A stretch of 26,106 nucleotides of DNA, taken from positions 1-26,106 of the forward strand of contig JAIXZF010000130.1 in assembly GCA_027489835.1 (NCBI GenBank), written 5' to 3'. The DNA comes from Hyphomicrobiales bacterium (lineage in GTDB: Bacteria > Pseudomonadota > Alphaproteobacteria > Rhizobiales > Beijerinckiaceae). Made by a program: the position numbers and the translations under genes. Positions within the stretch are counted from its first letter, which is position 1. The number at the start of each line of letters is the position of its first letter. The notes under the pieces were generated by a model, which searched no databases, was not told where the DNA came from, and worked only from the letters and a program-made list of their open reading frames with translations. Shown piece by piece: positions 13,939 through 22,136 of the stretch.

Positions 13939-15006
13939 ATGTCTGACGAGAAGGAAGACGACGACAAGACAGAAGAGCCGACGCAACGACGGCTCGAGGA
14001 GGCGGCCAAGCGTGGCGACGTCGCGAAAAGCCTCGAGCTGAACACCTTCTTCGTGCTGGCCGGCTTCACGCTCGCCGTCGTGGTGTCAGGCGGCTATGCG
14101 GCGCGCGAGACGGCGCTGGGGCTGCGCTCCTTCCTGATGAACGCGCACCAAGTGCCGTCGAGCGGCGCGGCCTTCCAGGCGGTCGCCGCCAAGGGCTTCT
14201 GGAGCGCGCTGACGGCGTCGGGCGGCGTGCTCGGCCTGATCATGGCGGCGGCGCTTGCCGGGTGCCTCATCCAGCACAAGCCGCTCTGGACCTTCGATCC
14301 GCTGACGCCGAAGCTGAGCAAGCTGTCCCCGATGCAGGGCGCCAAGCGGCTGCTCGGCAAGGAAGCGCTGGCCAATTTCATCAAGGGCCTGCTCAAAGTG
14401 GGCATCGTCGGCGCGGTCGTCGGAACCGTGCTGTGGAACGAGCATGACCGGCTCGACGCCTTCACGCGCATGGACATCGCAGCCGTGCTTCCGGCGACGG
14501 GCGTCATCCTGCTCAAGCTGATGACGGGCGTGCTCGCCATCTACTTCTTCGTCGGGGTGGGCGACTTCGTCTACCAGCGCTTCAGCTGGATGAAGCGCCA
14601 GCGCATGACCCGCGAGGAGCTGAAGCAGGAATACAAGGACTCGGACGGCAACCCCGAGATGAAGGCGAAGCTTCGGCAGATCCGGACCCAGCGCCTCAGG
14701 AAGCGCATGATGGCCCGCGTGCCCGAGGCGACGGTGATCGTAACGAACCCGACCCACTACGCGGTGGCGCTGAAGTACGAGGCGGGGATGGAGGCGCCCA
14801 TCTGCGTGGCCAAGGGCGTCGATTCGCTGGCGCTCAAGATTCGCGAAGTGGCGGGCGAGCATGGCGTGCCGATCGTCGAGAACGTGCCGCTGGCGCGGGC
14901 GCTGCACGCCTCGACCGAGCTCGACGAGCCTGTTCCTGTCGAGCACTACAAGGCCGTGGCCGAGGTCATCGGTTTCGTCTTGCGCACCCGCCGCCGCCGC
15001 GCCTAA
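13939..15006 (+). CDS. flhB: Flagellar export switch protein FlhB
   Basis: FlhB is the export-apparatus switch that changes substrate specificity from rod/hook to filament proteins. The 355-residue product begins with the conserved acidic stretch containing KTEEPTQRRLEEAAKRGD. It has four membrane segments and the cytoplasmic domain with the self-cleavage motif NPTH at residues 270-273 (VIVTNPTHYAVALKYE). After this come APICVAKGVDSLALKIREVA and PIVENVPLARALHA. The motif is intact, so the switch should be functional. The C-terminal end is Arg-rich (RTRRRRA). It is 55 bases upstream of cckA. Confidence 0.97.
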   Translation: MSDEKEDDDKTEEPTQRRLEEAAKRGDVAKSLELNTFFVLAGFTLAVVVSGGYAARETALGLRSFLMNAHQVPSSGAAFQAVAAKGFWSALTASGGVLGLIMAAALAGCLIQHKPLWTFDPLTPKLSKLSPMQGAKRLLGKEALANFIKGLLKVGIVGAVVGTVLWNEHDRLDAFTRMDIAAVLPATGVILLKLMTGVLAIYFFVGVGDFVYQRFSWMKRQRMTREELKQEYKDSDGNPEMKAKLRQIRTQRLRKRMMARVPEATVIVTNPTHYAVALKYEAGMEAPICVAKGVDSLALKIREVAGEHGVPIVENVPLARALHASTELDEPVPVEHYKAVAEVIGFVLRTRRRRA

Positions 15007-15061
15007 CTGCATGTCGCCGCCATTCGGGCTCCGCGGCGCTGGGAATGAGAGCTGACTGGGC

Positions 15062-17611
15062 ATGACGCAAGCGACCAAGGGCCAGAGCATGGGGCAGAGC
15101 GGCGGCGCCGGCCTCGGCGCGGCCATCGACCGCTCCGACAAGCCGGGCAACATCGGGCTCCTGCTGCTCGTGGCCGGCATCATCGTAGGCGCGGCCGTGG
15201 CCCTCGGCTTCCTCGCCAATGAGTGGGCGCAGCCGCTGATCCTGATCTTCCTCGCGGCGCTGTCGGTGATCGGCGTGTTCTGCCTGTTCGCGCTGGCGAT
15301 CGGGCTCATCCAGTTCGCGGGCCGGGCAGGCCGCAACGACCTCACCAAGCTGATCGTCGACGAATCGGATGACGGCATCATCGTCACCGAGGCCGACAAC
15401 CGCATCGTCTATGCCAACCGAGCCTATCAGCAGCTCGCCGGCGCGGCCGCCGTCGCCGACATCAAGCCGGTCGAGCGCCTGTTCGCGGGCGGCTCGGATG
15501 TGTCCGAGGTGGTCTACCGGCTTGCGCTGGCGGCACGCGAGGGGCGCTCCCAGACGGACGAGATCAGGCTGTCGCCGGCCCTCGCGGGCAAGGGCGACGC
15601 CGGCTGGTACCGAGTGTCGGTCAACCTCATGACGCGGCCTGACGGGCGCAACGCCACGCTCTGGCGGGTGCGCGACATCACGCGCGAACGCGAGGGGCAG
15701 GAGAACGTCTTCCTCGAACTGCAGCAGGCGATCGACTTCCTCGACCATGCGCCGGCGGGCTTCATGTCGATCGATCCGGACGGCTCGGTCCCCTATCTCA
15801 ACGCCACGCTGGCGGGCTGGCTCGACTACGACCTCGCCAAGGTCGGGTCCGGCGGGCTGCTGCTCGGCGACATCGCGCCGGTCAACGCGGTCGCGCTGCT
15901 CTCCGCCATCAACGGCACGCCCGGCGAGGTCCGGACCGAGATCGTCGACGTCGACCTGAGGCGGCGCAACGGCCAGTCGCTGCCGGTGAGGCTGCACCAT
16001 GAGGTGGCGTTCGGGCAGGATGGCGCGCCCGGCGCCTCGCGGACGCTGGTGCTCAACCGCACGCCAGGCGAGGCGGGGGCCGATGCAGGCACTGCCGCCG
16101 AGGCGCGGCTCGCGCGATTCTTCAACAACACGCCGATGGCCATCGCCACCGTGGGCGCGGACGGGCACATCGTGCGTTCCAACGCCGCCTTCGCCCGGCT
16201 TTCATCCGGCCTGCCCGCCACCACGCTCAGGAACCTGCTCAAGGAGGCGGACTGGGCCGCTCTGCAGCCCGCGCTGGCCGCCGCGGGCGCCGGCAACGCC
16301 GACATCAAGCCGCTCGACGTTTCGATCCTCGGCGAGGGCGAGCGGTCGGCGCGGCTCTTCCTCGCGCCCGTGATCGACCGGGAGGGCGGGGAGGAGAAGG
16401 CCATCGTCTACGCGCTGGAGACCACCTCCGAGCGCAAGCTGAAGGAAAACATCGACCAGGCGCAGAAGATGCAGGCCGTCGGCCAGCTCGCGGGCGGCAT
16501 CGCCCACGACTTCAACAACGTGCTGCAGGTCATCATCAACGCCTCGGACTTCCTGCTGGCGAGCCACAAGCCCACCGATCCGTCCTTCCAGGACATCATG
16601 CAGATCAAGCAGAACGCGCTGCGCGCGGCCTCGCTGGTCCGGCAGCTGCTTGCGTTCTCGCGGCGGCAGACGCTGCGCCCGCAGGTGCTCGAATATGGCG
16701 ACGTGCTGTCGGACCTCTCGCTCATGCTCAAGCGGGTCGTCGGCGACACGATCGGCCTCGACGTCCGCCATGGCCGCGATCTGTGGCCGATCAAGGCGGA
16801 TGTCGGCCAGCTCGAGCAGGTCATCGTCAACCTCGCGGTCAATGCGCGCGATGCGATGAAGCCGGGCGGCAAGCTGACGCTGCGAACGCGCAACGTCGCA
16901 CAGGCGGAGGCGGCCAGCTTCGGCCACGCCTCGATGCCGAAGGCCGACTACGTGCTGCTCGAGGTCGAGGACACCGGCTCGGGCATCCCGGCCGAACTCA
17001 TCGACAAGATCTTCGAGCCGTTTTTCACCACCAAGGATGTGGGCAAGGGCACGGGGCTGGGCCTGTCCATGGTCTACGGCATCGTCAAGCAGACCGGCGG
17101 CTTCGTGTTCTGCGATTCCACGGTGGGGCAGGGCACGACCTTCCGCATCTTCCTGCCGCGGCACGTGCCGACCGAGGAGGAGATCGCGGCCGACGCCAGG
17201 GCCCGCATCGCCGCCAGCGCGCCGACCGCCTCGGTGGACCATACGGGCGCGGGCACGATCCTGCTCGTCGAGGACGAGGACGCCGTGCGCGCTCTGAACG
17301 CGCGGATGCTCATCAGCCGTGGCTACACCGTGCTTGAGGCCGATTCCGGCGTCGCCGCGCTGCGCGAGCTGGAAGCGCATGGCGGCGAGGTCGACCTCGT
17401 CGTCTCAGACGTCGTGATGCCTGAGATGGACGGACCGACGCTGCTCGGCGAGCTGCGCAAGCGCAACCCGAAGACCCGCTTCGTCTTCGTGTCCGGCTAT
17501 GCGGAGGAAGCCTTCAAGAAGAACCTGCCCGAGGGCGAGAGCTTCCACTTCCTGCCCAAGCCCTTCACGATGAAGCAGCTGGTGGAGACGGTGAAGGCGG
17601 CGATGGCGTGA
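15062..17611 (+). CDS. cckA: Hybrid sensor histidine kinase CckA
   Basis: CckA starts the phosphorelay CckA-ChpT-CtrA, which controls the cell cycle and motility in alphaproteobacteria. The 849-residue product has two membrane helices (about 31-52 and 58-85) and PAS-like domains (about 100-215, 222-330 and 345-455). The HisKA H-box (LAGGIAHDFNN) has its phospho-acceptor at His482. An ATP-binding domain follows (NLAVNARDAM, EDTGSGIP, GTGLGLSMVYGIV; about 580-700). The C-terminal receiver domain (about 733-849) has Asp783 in VVSDVVMPEMDGP. It lies downstream of flhB, a plausible cckA position. An in-frame ATG at 15089 with AAGGG upstream is an alternative start. The CckA call rests on architecture, the H-box and context. 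Confidence 0.9.
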   Translation: MTQATKGQSMGQSGGAGLGAAIDRSDKPGNIGLLLLVAGIIVGAAVALGFLANEWAQPLILIFLAALSVIGVFCLFALAIGLIQFAGRAGRNDLTKLIVDESDDGIIVTEADNRIVYANRAYQQLAGAAAVADIKPVERLFAGGSDVSEVVYRLALAAREGRSQTDEIRLSPALAGKGDAGWYRVSVNLMTRPDGRNATLWRVRDITREREGQENVFLELQQAIDFLDHAPAGFMSIDPDGSVPYLNATLAGWLDYDLAKVGSGGLLLGDIAPVNAVALLSAINGTPGEVRTEIVDVDLRRRNGQSLPVRLHHEVAFGQDGAPGASRTLVLNRTPGEAGADAGTAAEARLARFFNNTPMAIATVGADGHIVRSNAAFARLSSGLPATTLRNLLKEADWAALQPALAAAGAGNADIKPLDVSILGEGERSARLFLAPVIDREGGEEKAIVYALETTSERKLKENIDQAQKMQAVGQLAGGIAHDFNNVLQVIINASDFLLASHKPTDPSFQDIMQIKQNALRAASLVRQLLAFSRRQTLRPQVLEYGDVLSDLSLMLKRVVGDTIGLDVRHGRDLWPIKADVGQLEQVIVNLAVNARDAMKPGGKLTLRTRNVAQAEAASFGHASMPKADYVLLEVEDTGSGIPAELIDKIFEPFFTTKDVGKGTGLGLSMVYGIVKQTGGFVFCDSTVGQGTTFRIFLPRHVPTEEEIAADARARIAASAPTASVDHTGAGTILLVEDEDAVRALNARMLISRGYTVLEADSGVAALRELEAHGGEVDLVVSDVVMPEMDGPTLLGELRKRNPKTRFVFVSGYAEEAFKKNLPEGESFHFLPKPFTMKQLVETVKAAMA

Positions 17612-17624
17612 TGGGCAGGCGCAC

Positions 17625-17662
17625 GAGCGCAAGCCGCCGCGCCGGGCCGCTTCGCTGCGCTC
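17625..17662. repeat. Inverted repeat just after cckA
   Basis: The bases GAGCGCA (17625-17631) pair perfectly with TGCGCTC (17656-17662), with further partial pairing inside (AAGC with GCTT). It begins 13 bases after the cckA stop. No T-run follows, so a classic terminator is not supported, although it could stabilise the transcript end. Confidence 0.3.
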
Positions 17663-17728
17663 GATGACGGATCGGCGGGCCGACCTCCTCTCCAACATCC
17701 GGCCTGTGAGCGCATGCCATGTCATTCC

Positions 17729-17777
17729 GGATCGACCCGGCTCCGGCCATCCGGAGTCGCCCTAGCCCGTTCGATCC
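17729..17777. repeat. Nested palindromes between cckA and the small outer-membrane gene
   Basis: An outer inverted repeat GGATCGA (17729-17735) / TCGATCC (17771-17777) encloses a tight hairpin CTCCGG-CCAT-CCGGAG (17741-17756). It sits in a non-coding gap of 229 bases. The preceding GTCATTCCGG resembles the edges of REP-like elements known from Hyphomicrobiales genomes, but copy number cannot be judged from one window. Confidence 0.4.
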
Positions 17778-17840
17778 CGAGAAAGGCTTGACGGACTGCC
17801 GGACAGCTGTGACGTTGCTTCAACTCTAAAGGAAGAAGAC

Positions 17841-18599
17841 GTGCGTCAAATCTATTATCCGCGCTCTTCACAATTGAAGCGTAGTTTACGAAGCGCTCTT
17901 GTTGTTATCATCCTTACGGCAGCCATACTTCCAGCTACGGCGCAAGGTTCAGCCTCGGAGCAACCGCAACTGACGGCCAACTGGCAGGGGTTTTACCTCG
18001 GAGCCTTTGGCGGCATGACGCATCTTTCTGCCGAGCAGATCTTCAGCCAGCGTGCGCCGGTGGCCGGGGTCATCGGTGGGTATAACCACCAGTTCGACCG
18101 CTTGGTTCTCGGTGCAGAGGCGATGTTCGGAACCGGCGGAGGCCGACTGGTCCAGCGTAATGCAGCTGGCTCGGCTCCGGGGCTCTCGGTGCTCGCCATC
18201 CAGCGCTTCTCGTCAGACTGGAACGGGCGGCTTCGGCTGCGCCTTGGCTGGGCAACCGGAAACATGTTGATGTTTCTGACGACCGGCTTGGTCGTGGACC
18301 GGCAGCGTTACCTGTCGACAGTTGAGATCACCCCTTCAGGCTTCGCGCCGACGAGCACGATCCTCGGCGCTCACACAGGGTCGAAGGCCGGCCTGACGGT
18401 TGGCGCTGGCATGGAGTACGCGCTGTCCGATCGCTGGCGGCTGCGGTTCGACTATGTCTATGACCTGTTCGGCGATCGACATTACACCGGCCCGGTCAGC
18501 GTGCGGGGTGGGACGATCGCTGTCAGCATCAGTTCGACACCGCAAGACCAGGGGTCGTCGGCGCACACGGCGCAAATGAGCCTGACCTACCGGTTTTGA
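17841..18599 (+). CDS. Small outer-membrane beta-barrel protein (Omp25/RopB-like)
   Basis: The 252-residue product has an N-terminal Sec signal (hydrophobic core ALVVIILTAAILPATAQ, predicted cleavage near residue 34) with a basic n-region. A beta-barrel pattern follows: alternating aromatic and small residues, NWQGFYLGAFGG near the start of the mature protein, RLRLRLGWATG and DRWRLRFDYVYD later, and a C-terminal LTYRF. The terminal Phe is the usual outer-membrane targeting signal. Start is GTG with AAAGGAAG about 5 bases upstream. The first 120 bases are clearly richer in A/T than the neighbouring genes and include rare codons such as TTA, suggesting a different origin or altered codon choice. 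Exact function unknown. A TTGACG at 17788-17793 could be a -35 element, but no good -10 was found. Confidence 0.75.
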   Translation: MRQIYYPRSSQLKRSLRSALVVIILTAAILPATAQGSASEQPQLTANWQGFYLGAFGGMTHLSAEQIFSQRAPVAGVIGGYNHQFDRLVLGAEAMFGTGGGRLVQRNAAGSAPGLSVLAIQRFSSDWNGRLRLRLGWATGNMLMFLTTGLVVDRQRYLSTVEITPSGFAPTSTILGAHTGSKAGLTVGAGMEYALSDRWRLRFDYVYDLFGDRHYTGPVSVRGGTIAVSISSTPQDQGSSAHTAQMSLTYRF

Positions 18600-18648
18600 A
18601 CCCTGCCGCGGTTTCGACAGGACCTTGCCGCGCGCCAATCTCCCGCGC

Positions 18649-19179
18649 TCAGCCCACCACCCTCAGCCCCGCAGCAAACCGCTTCCAGTTCGCCACGTAA
18701 CCTGCCGCGCTGGCGGTGAGCCTTGCGACGGCCTCGGCGTCCAGCGTGCGGATGGCGCGGGCGGGGGAGCCGACGATGAGGGAGTTGTCGGGGAACTCCT
18801 TGCCTTCGGTGATGAGCGCGTTGGCGCCTACAAGGCAGTTGCGGCCGATCCTGACATGGTTGAGCACCGTCGCGCCCATGCCGATCAGGCTGTTGGCGCC
18901 GATGATGCAGCCATGGAGGATGGCGCGGTGGCCGATGGTGCAGTCCTCGCCGATGACGAGCGGGGCGCCCATGTCGGTGTGGAGAACGCAGCCCTCCTGG
19001 ATGTTGGAGCGCGCGCCCACCGTGATGGGCTCGTTGTCGCCGCGCAACGTGGCGCCGAACCAGATGCCGACATCCTCGGCGAGGCGGATGTCGCCAATGA
19101 GGTTGGCGTCGGGCGCGATCCAGAACCGGCCGGCCGGGGGCAGCGTCGGAACGAGGTCGCCAAGGGCGTAGATCGGCAT
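18649..19179 (-). CDS. Gamma-class carbonic anhydrase-family protein
   Basis: The 176-residue product is a left-handed beta-helix protein of the gamma-carbonic anhydrase/YrdA/PaaY type. It shows hexapeptide repeats (for example IGDIRL, IGEDCTIGHRAILHG, IGANSLIGMGATVLN, IGRNCLVGANALI). The three zinc histidines are in the expected places: His67 (VLHTD), His84 (IGHRA) and His89 (ILHGC). RGDNEPITVG and IQEGCVLH are family hallmarks. The usual enzyme is a trimer with metal between subunits. Whether this one hydrates CO2 is unknown; many homologues show no or weak activity. It is the last gene of a minus-strand operon, 22 bases after an alpha/beta hydrolase. Confidence 0.92.
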   Translation of the reverse strand: MPIYALGDLVPTLPPAGRFWIAPDANLIGDIRLAEDVGIWFGATLRGDNEPITVGARSNIQEGCVLHTDMGAPLVIGEDCTIGHRAILHGCIIGANSLIGMGATVLNHVRIGRNCLVGANALITEGKEFPDNSLIVGSPARAIRTLDAEAVARLTASAAGYVANWKRFAAGLRVVG

Positions 19180-19201
19180 GGCCGGCTCCGGGGTTGCGCG
19201 C

Positions 19202-20098
19202 TCAGGTGCGCAGGGGCGTCACCGTCTTGAGGAAGTCGGCAATCGCGGCGATGAAGTCGTCATTGCTGTCGCCCGCCACCATGTGCCGCGCCCTGGCGAC
19301 ATCGACGCAGCGCATCGTCGGCGCGGCGCGCAGGAAGTCCTCCGCCGCTTGCTCGGTGACCAGTTCGCTGAAGGCCCCCCGCACGAGAAGGCCGGGAATG
19401 CGCAGCGCCGCCGCCTGCGCCATCAGCCGGTCGCGGGTCGGGTCCCAGTCGTGATTGACGCTGCGCGGCCCGTCGAGGAAGCGCGGGTCCCAATGCCAGC
19501 GCCAGCGCCCGTCGGGATCGTGGCGCAGATTGCGGCGCAGCCCATCGAGCGAGCGCGGCTTCTCGCGGTGCGGCAGATAGGCGGCGACCGCCTCGGCCGC
19601 TTCCTCGACGCTGGCGAAGCCCTCGGCGGCGCGGGCGCGCATGAAGCCCTGCACGGCGTCGATGCCCTCGGGGCGCATGTCCGGAACGATGTCGACCAGG
19701 CACAGCGCCGAAAACACCGGATCGGCCGGATCATCCAGCGCCAGCAGCGAGGCGATGCCGCCGAGCGAGGCGCCGATGGCGACAGGCCTGAAGCCGGTCT
19801 CCGCCGCGATGGCGCGGGCGACGGCCTGCGCGTCGCGGGCATAGTCGGCAAAGGCGTAGGCTGCATCGGGCGCCCAGTCGCTGCTGCCATGGCCGCGCTG
19901 GTCGAGCGCGATCATACGCCAGTCGCGACCGAGCGCGAGACCCGTCCGGCGCCAGGCATGGCGGGTCTGCCCTCCGCCATGCAGCAGCAGGGCGGAACGG
20001 GACGCGTCGCCGTAGGCGGTGGCCTCCAGCCTGCCGCCATCGGCGCCGCGATAGCTGGGCTGGCTGACAGGGGGCCTCGAGTCGAGCGGGCTGTGCAT
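19202..20098 (-). CDS. Alpha/beta hydrolase (298 aa)
   Basis: A serine hydrolase of the alpha/beta fold. The oxyanion region LLLHGGGQTRHAW (about 37-49) and the MIALDQRGHGSSD motif (about 62-74) precede the nucleophile elbow GASLGG with Ser111. A catalytic His272 lies in ARHMVAGD near the C-terminus, and an acidic residue is expected before it. It has no signal peptide, so it should be cytoplasmic. It resembles esterase/epoxide hydrolase-like enzymes; the substrate is unknown. It is 11 bases after a second hydrolase gene and 22 before the gamma-carbonic anhydrase gene, in the same operon. Confidence 0.85.
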   Translation of the reverse strand: MHSPLDSRPPVSQPSYRGADGGRLEATAYGDASRSALLLHGGGQTRHAWRRTGLALGRDWRMIALDQRGHGSSDWAPDAAYAFADYARDAQAVARAIAAETGFRPVAIGASLGGIASLLALDDPADPVFSALCLVDIVPDMRPEGIDAVQGFMRARAAEGFASVEEAAEAVAAYLPHREKPRSLDGLRRNLRHDPDGRWRWHWDPRFLDGPRSVNHDWDPTRDRLMAQAAALRIPGLLVRGAFSELVTEQAAEDFLRAAPTMRCVDVARARHMVAGDSNDDFIAAIADFLKTVTPLRT

Positions 20099-20109
20099 GG
20101 CGGCTGGCC

Positions 20110-20880
20110 TTAGGCGCGGCGCGCCAGAAAGTCGAGCACGCCCTGCTTGTGCGTGCGGTCGCCCACGGCGGTGTTGTGGTCGCGGCCCGGCAGGTCGAGC
20201 GCTTCGCCGCGCCGCAGCAGGGCCACGAGCGGCGCGGCCGCGCCCGATACCCCGTCCTGCGTGCCGACCGAAACGAGAACCGGCATGGCGAGGCTGGCGA
20301 CCTCGGCTTCGGCCATGGTCTGGCGCGAGCCCCTGATGCAGGCGGCCATGGCGACGAGATCGCTGCCGGTCGCCTCGGCGAAGGCGCGGAACATGCGCTG
20401 GGTCGGGTCCGTGAGGTCGGCGAGGCTGGACGCCTCCATCGCGTCGGCGATGGTTGGAGGCAGGCCCACGCCATCGACGAGCTTGATGCCGAGCCCGCCC
20501 AGGAGCGCCGAGCGCACCCGTTCGGGCTCGGCCAGCGCGAGGAAAGCGGTGATCCGTGCGCCCATCGAGTAGCCCATCACGTCGGCGCGGGCGATGCCGA
20601 GATGATCCATCAGCCGGCGCACGTCCTGGGCCATGATCGGGGCGGCGTAGGCCGCCGGATCATGCAGTCGCTGGCTCTTGCCGTGGCCGCGGTTGTCCAG
20701 GGCGACGACGCGGCGGCCGTCGCGGGCCAGAAGCTTCACCCAGCCGGTGTTGTCCCAGTTCACGGCATTGTTCGAGGCGAAGCCGTGGACGAGCACGATC
20801 GGCTCGCCCTTGTCCTCGCCCTGGGGCGGCGCGTCGAGATAGGCGATGGCGACGCCGTCCGATTGAAAGCTCTGCATCAT
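20110..20880 (-). CDS. Alpha/beta hydrolase (256 aa)
   Basis: A second alpha/beta-fold serine hydrolase, 256 residues. Features are IVLVHGFASNN (about 28-38), VVALDNRGHGKS (about 58-69), the nucleophile elbow GYSMGA with Ser105, and His235 in the GRDHNTAVGD motif. The pattern is near carboxylesterase or 3-oxoadipate enol-lactonase-like enzymes, but the substrate cannot be told. Two ATG codons stand side by side (20880 and 20877) after AAGGG. The gene follows the dipeptidase by 20 bases and precedes the other hydrolase by 11, so it is in the operon. The two hydrolases share only the fold. Confidence 0.85.
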   Translation of the reverse strand: MMQSFQSDGVAIAYLDAPPQGEDKGEPIVLVHGFASNNAVNWDNTGWVKLLARDGRRVVALDNRGHGKSQRLHDPAAYAAPIMAQDVRRLMDHLGIARADVMGYSMGARITAFLALAEPERVRSALLGGLGIKLVDGVGLPPTIADAMEASSLADLTDPTQRMFRAFAEATGSDLVAMAACIRGSRQTMAEAEVASLAMPVLVSVGTQDGVSGAAAPLVALLRRGEALDLPGRDHNTAVGDRTHKQGVLDFLARRA

Positions 20881-20900
20881 CCCTTGTCTGCCCGAGCGGC

Positions 20901-22121
20901 TCAGCGCGCCGCCGCCTTGGCCATTGCCGGCTTGCGGCGCTGGGCACGGCGCGGGCGCGGCTTGGCGGCGGGCTGCGACTCCCGGTCGAGCAGCCGGCCG
21001 ACGCGCTCGACCTTGCGCATCACGCGCAGGAAGTTCGCGCCTGCGATCCGGGCGAGTACCTGCTCGCCATGGCCGCGGCGGATGAGTTCGGCGAAGAGCG
21101 ATGGGTAGACCGAGGCGTCCTCCAGCCCGACGGGCTGGGGACCGCCGTAGAAATCGCCGCCGATTCCAACATGGTCGGGCCCGGCCACCTTGATGAGATG
21201 TTCGACATGCTCGCAGAATTGCGGCAGCGTCGCCGGTGGCAGGGCGCCGAGGTCCGGCGGGTCCTCCATCGCGGCGATCAGCGCGGGGTCGGCGTTCGGC
21301 CAATGGGCGCGCTTCATCTTCTCGATGCGTGACCACAGCTCGGCGTTGATGAAGGACGGGACGAAGGTGGCCATCACGATGCCGCCCGCCGCCGCCACGG
21401 TCCTGACGAGATCGTCCGGCGCGTTGCGCGGATGCGGGCAGAGCGCATGCGCGTTGGAATGCGACAGCACGACAGGCGAGCGGCTGGCGGCGACCACGGC
21501 CGTCGCGGCGGCAGGCGAGGCGTGGGACAGGTCGATGATGATGCCCAGCCGGTTGAGCTCAGCCACGAGTGCGTGCCCGAACGGGGACAAGCCGCCGGAA
21601 ATGGGTTTGTCGGTGGAGGAATCCACCCAGGGCAGCGACCCGTTGTGGCAGAGGGTCACGAGCCTGACGCCGAGCTGGTGCCACATGCGGATGGGCGCCA
21701 GCGAGCCCTCGCAGCCCACCGTGCCTTCGACGGAGATCAGCGAGCCGATCTTGCCCTTGCGCTTGGCGGCCGGAATGTCCGTGGCGCGGCGGATGGGCAT
21801 GAACACGTCGGCGTGGCGGGCTTCCATGCGCCGGATCAGGTCGATCTGCTCGAGCGTCACGGTCGCGGGGTTGGCGATCTCGCTTGGCAGGAACGCGGCC
21901 ATCACCTGGACGTTGACCATGCCGCTTTTGAGCCGCGGGATGTCGGTGTCCGTCTCGGGGTGCACGCGGGTGAGGTCGAACGCGTCGAGATCGCCCTTGG
22001 TCGCCCTGCGGATCACCCAGGGCAGATCATTGTGCCCGTCGATCAGCGGCGCCTTCTTCAGCAGGTCGACGGCGCGCTTGTAGGCCGCGTCCTTCCGTCC
22101 AACTTCACGCGCGAGACCCAT
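20901..22121 (-). CDS. Membrane dipeptidase family (M19) metallopeptidase
   Basis: A 406-residue zinc dipeptidase of peptidase family M19 (renal dipeptidase-like). The expected metal ligands are visible: His30 and Asp32 in DGHNDLP, Glu132 in SVEG, His200 in DLSHAS and His221 in LSHSNAH. Asp323 in VGIGGDF is the conserved catalytic-site residue. These enzymes cleave dipeptides, including those containing D-residues. There is no signal peptide, so it is probably cytoplasmic. The C-terminal tail (about 385-406) is Ala/Pro/Arg/Lys-rich and unlike the family core. The ATG at 22121 has GGGAGAAG about 7 bases upstream. It follows the ATP12 gene by 15 bases. Confidence 0.93.
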   Translation of the reverse strand: MGLAREVGRKDAAYKRAVDLLKKAPLIDGHNDLPWVIRRATKGDLDAFDLTRVHPETDTDIPRLKSGMVNVQVMAAFLPSEIANPATVTLEQIDLIRRMEARHADVFMPIRRATDIPAAKRKGKIGSLISVEGTVGCEGSLAPIRMWHQLGVRLVTLCHNGSLPWVDSSTDKPISGGLSPFGHALVAELNRLGIIIDLSHASPAAATAVVAASRSPVVLSHSNAHALCPHPRNAPDDLVRTVAAAGGIVMATFVPSFINAELWSRIEKMKRAHWPNADPALIAAMEDPPDLGALPPATLPQFCEHVEHLIKVAGPDHVGIGGDFYGGPQPVGLEDASVYPSLFAELIRRGHGEQVLARIAGANFLRVMRKVERVGRLLDRESQPAAKPRPRRAQRRKPAMAKAAAR

Positions 22122-22136
22122 GACGCCACTTCTCCC

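Noticed and set aside
13101..13946. ATG overlapping the fliQ stop and opening a long plus-strand frame
   Set aside because: It is out of frame with fliR and the translation is Arg/Gly/Ala/His-rich without membrane helices, so it is a shadow frame of fliR.
19202..20880. The two adjacent alpha/beta hydrolases as a recent tandem duplication
   Set aside because: Apart from fold motifs their sequences are quite different (GASLGG versus GYSMGA, different lengths and C-termini), so a recent duplication is not supported.
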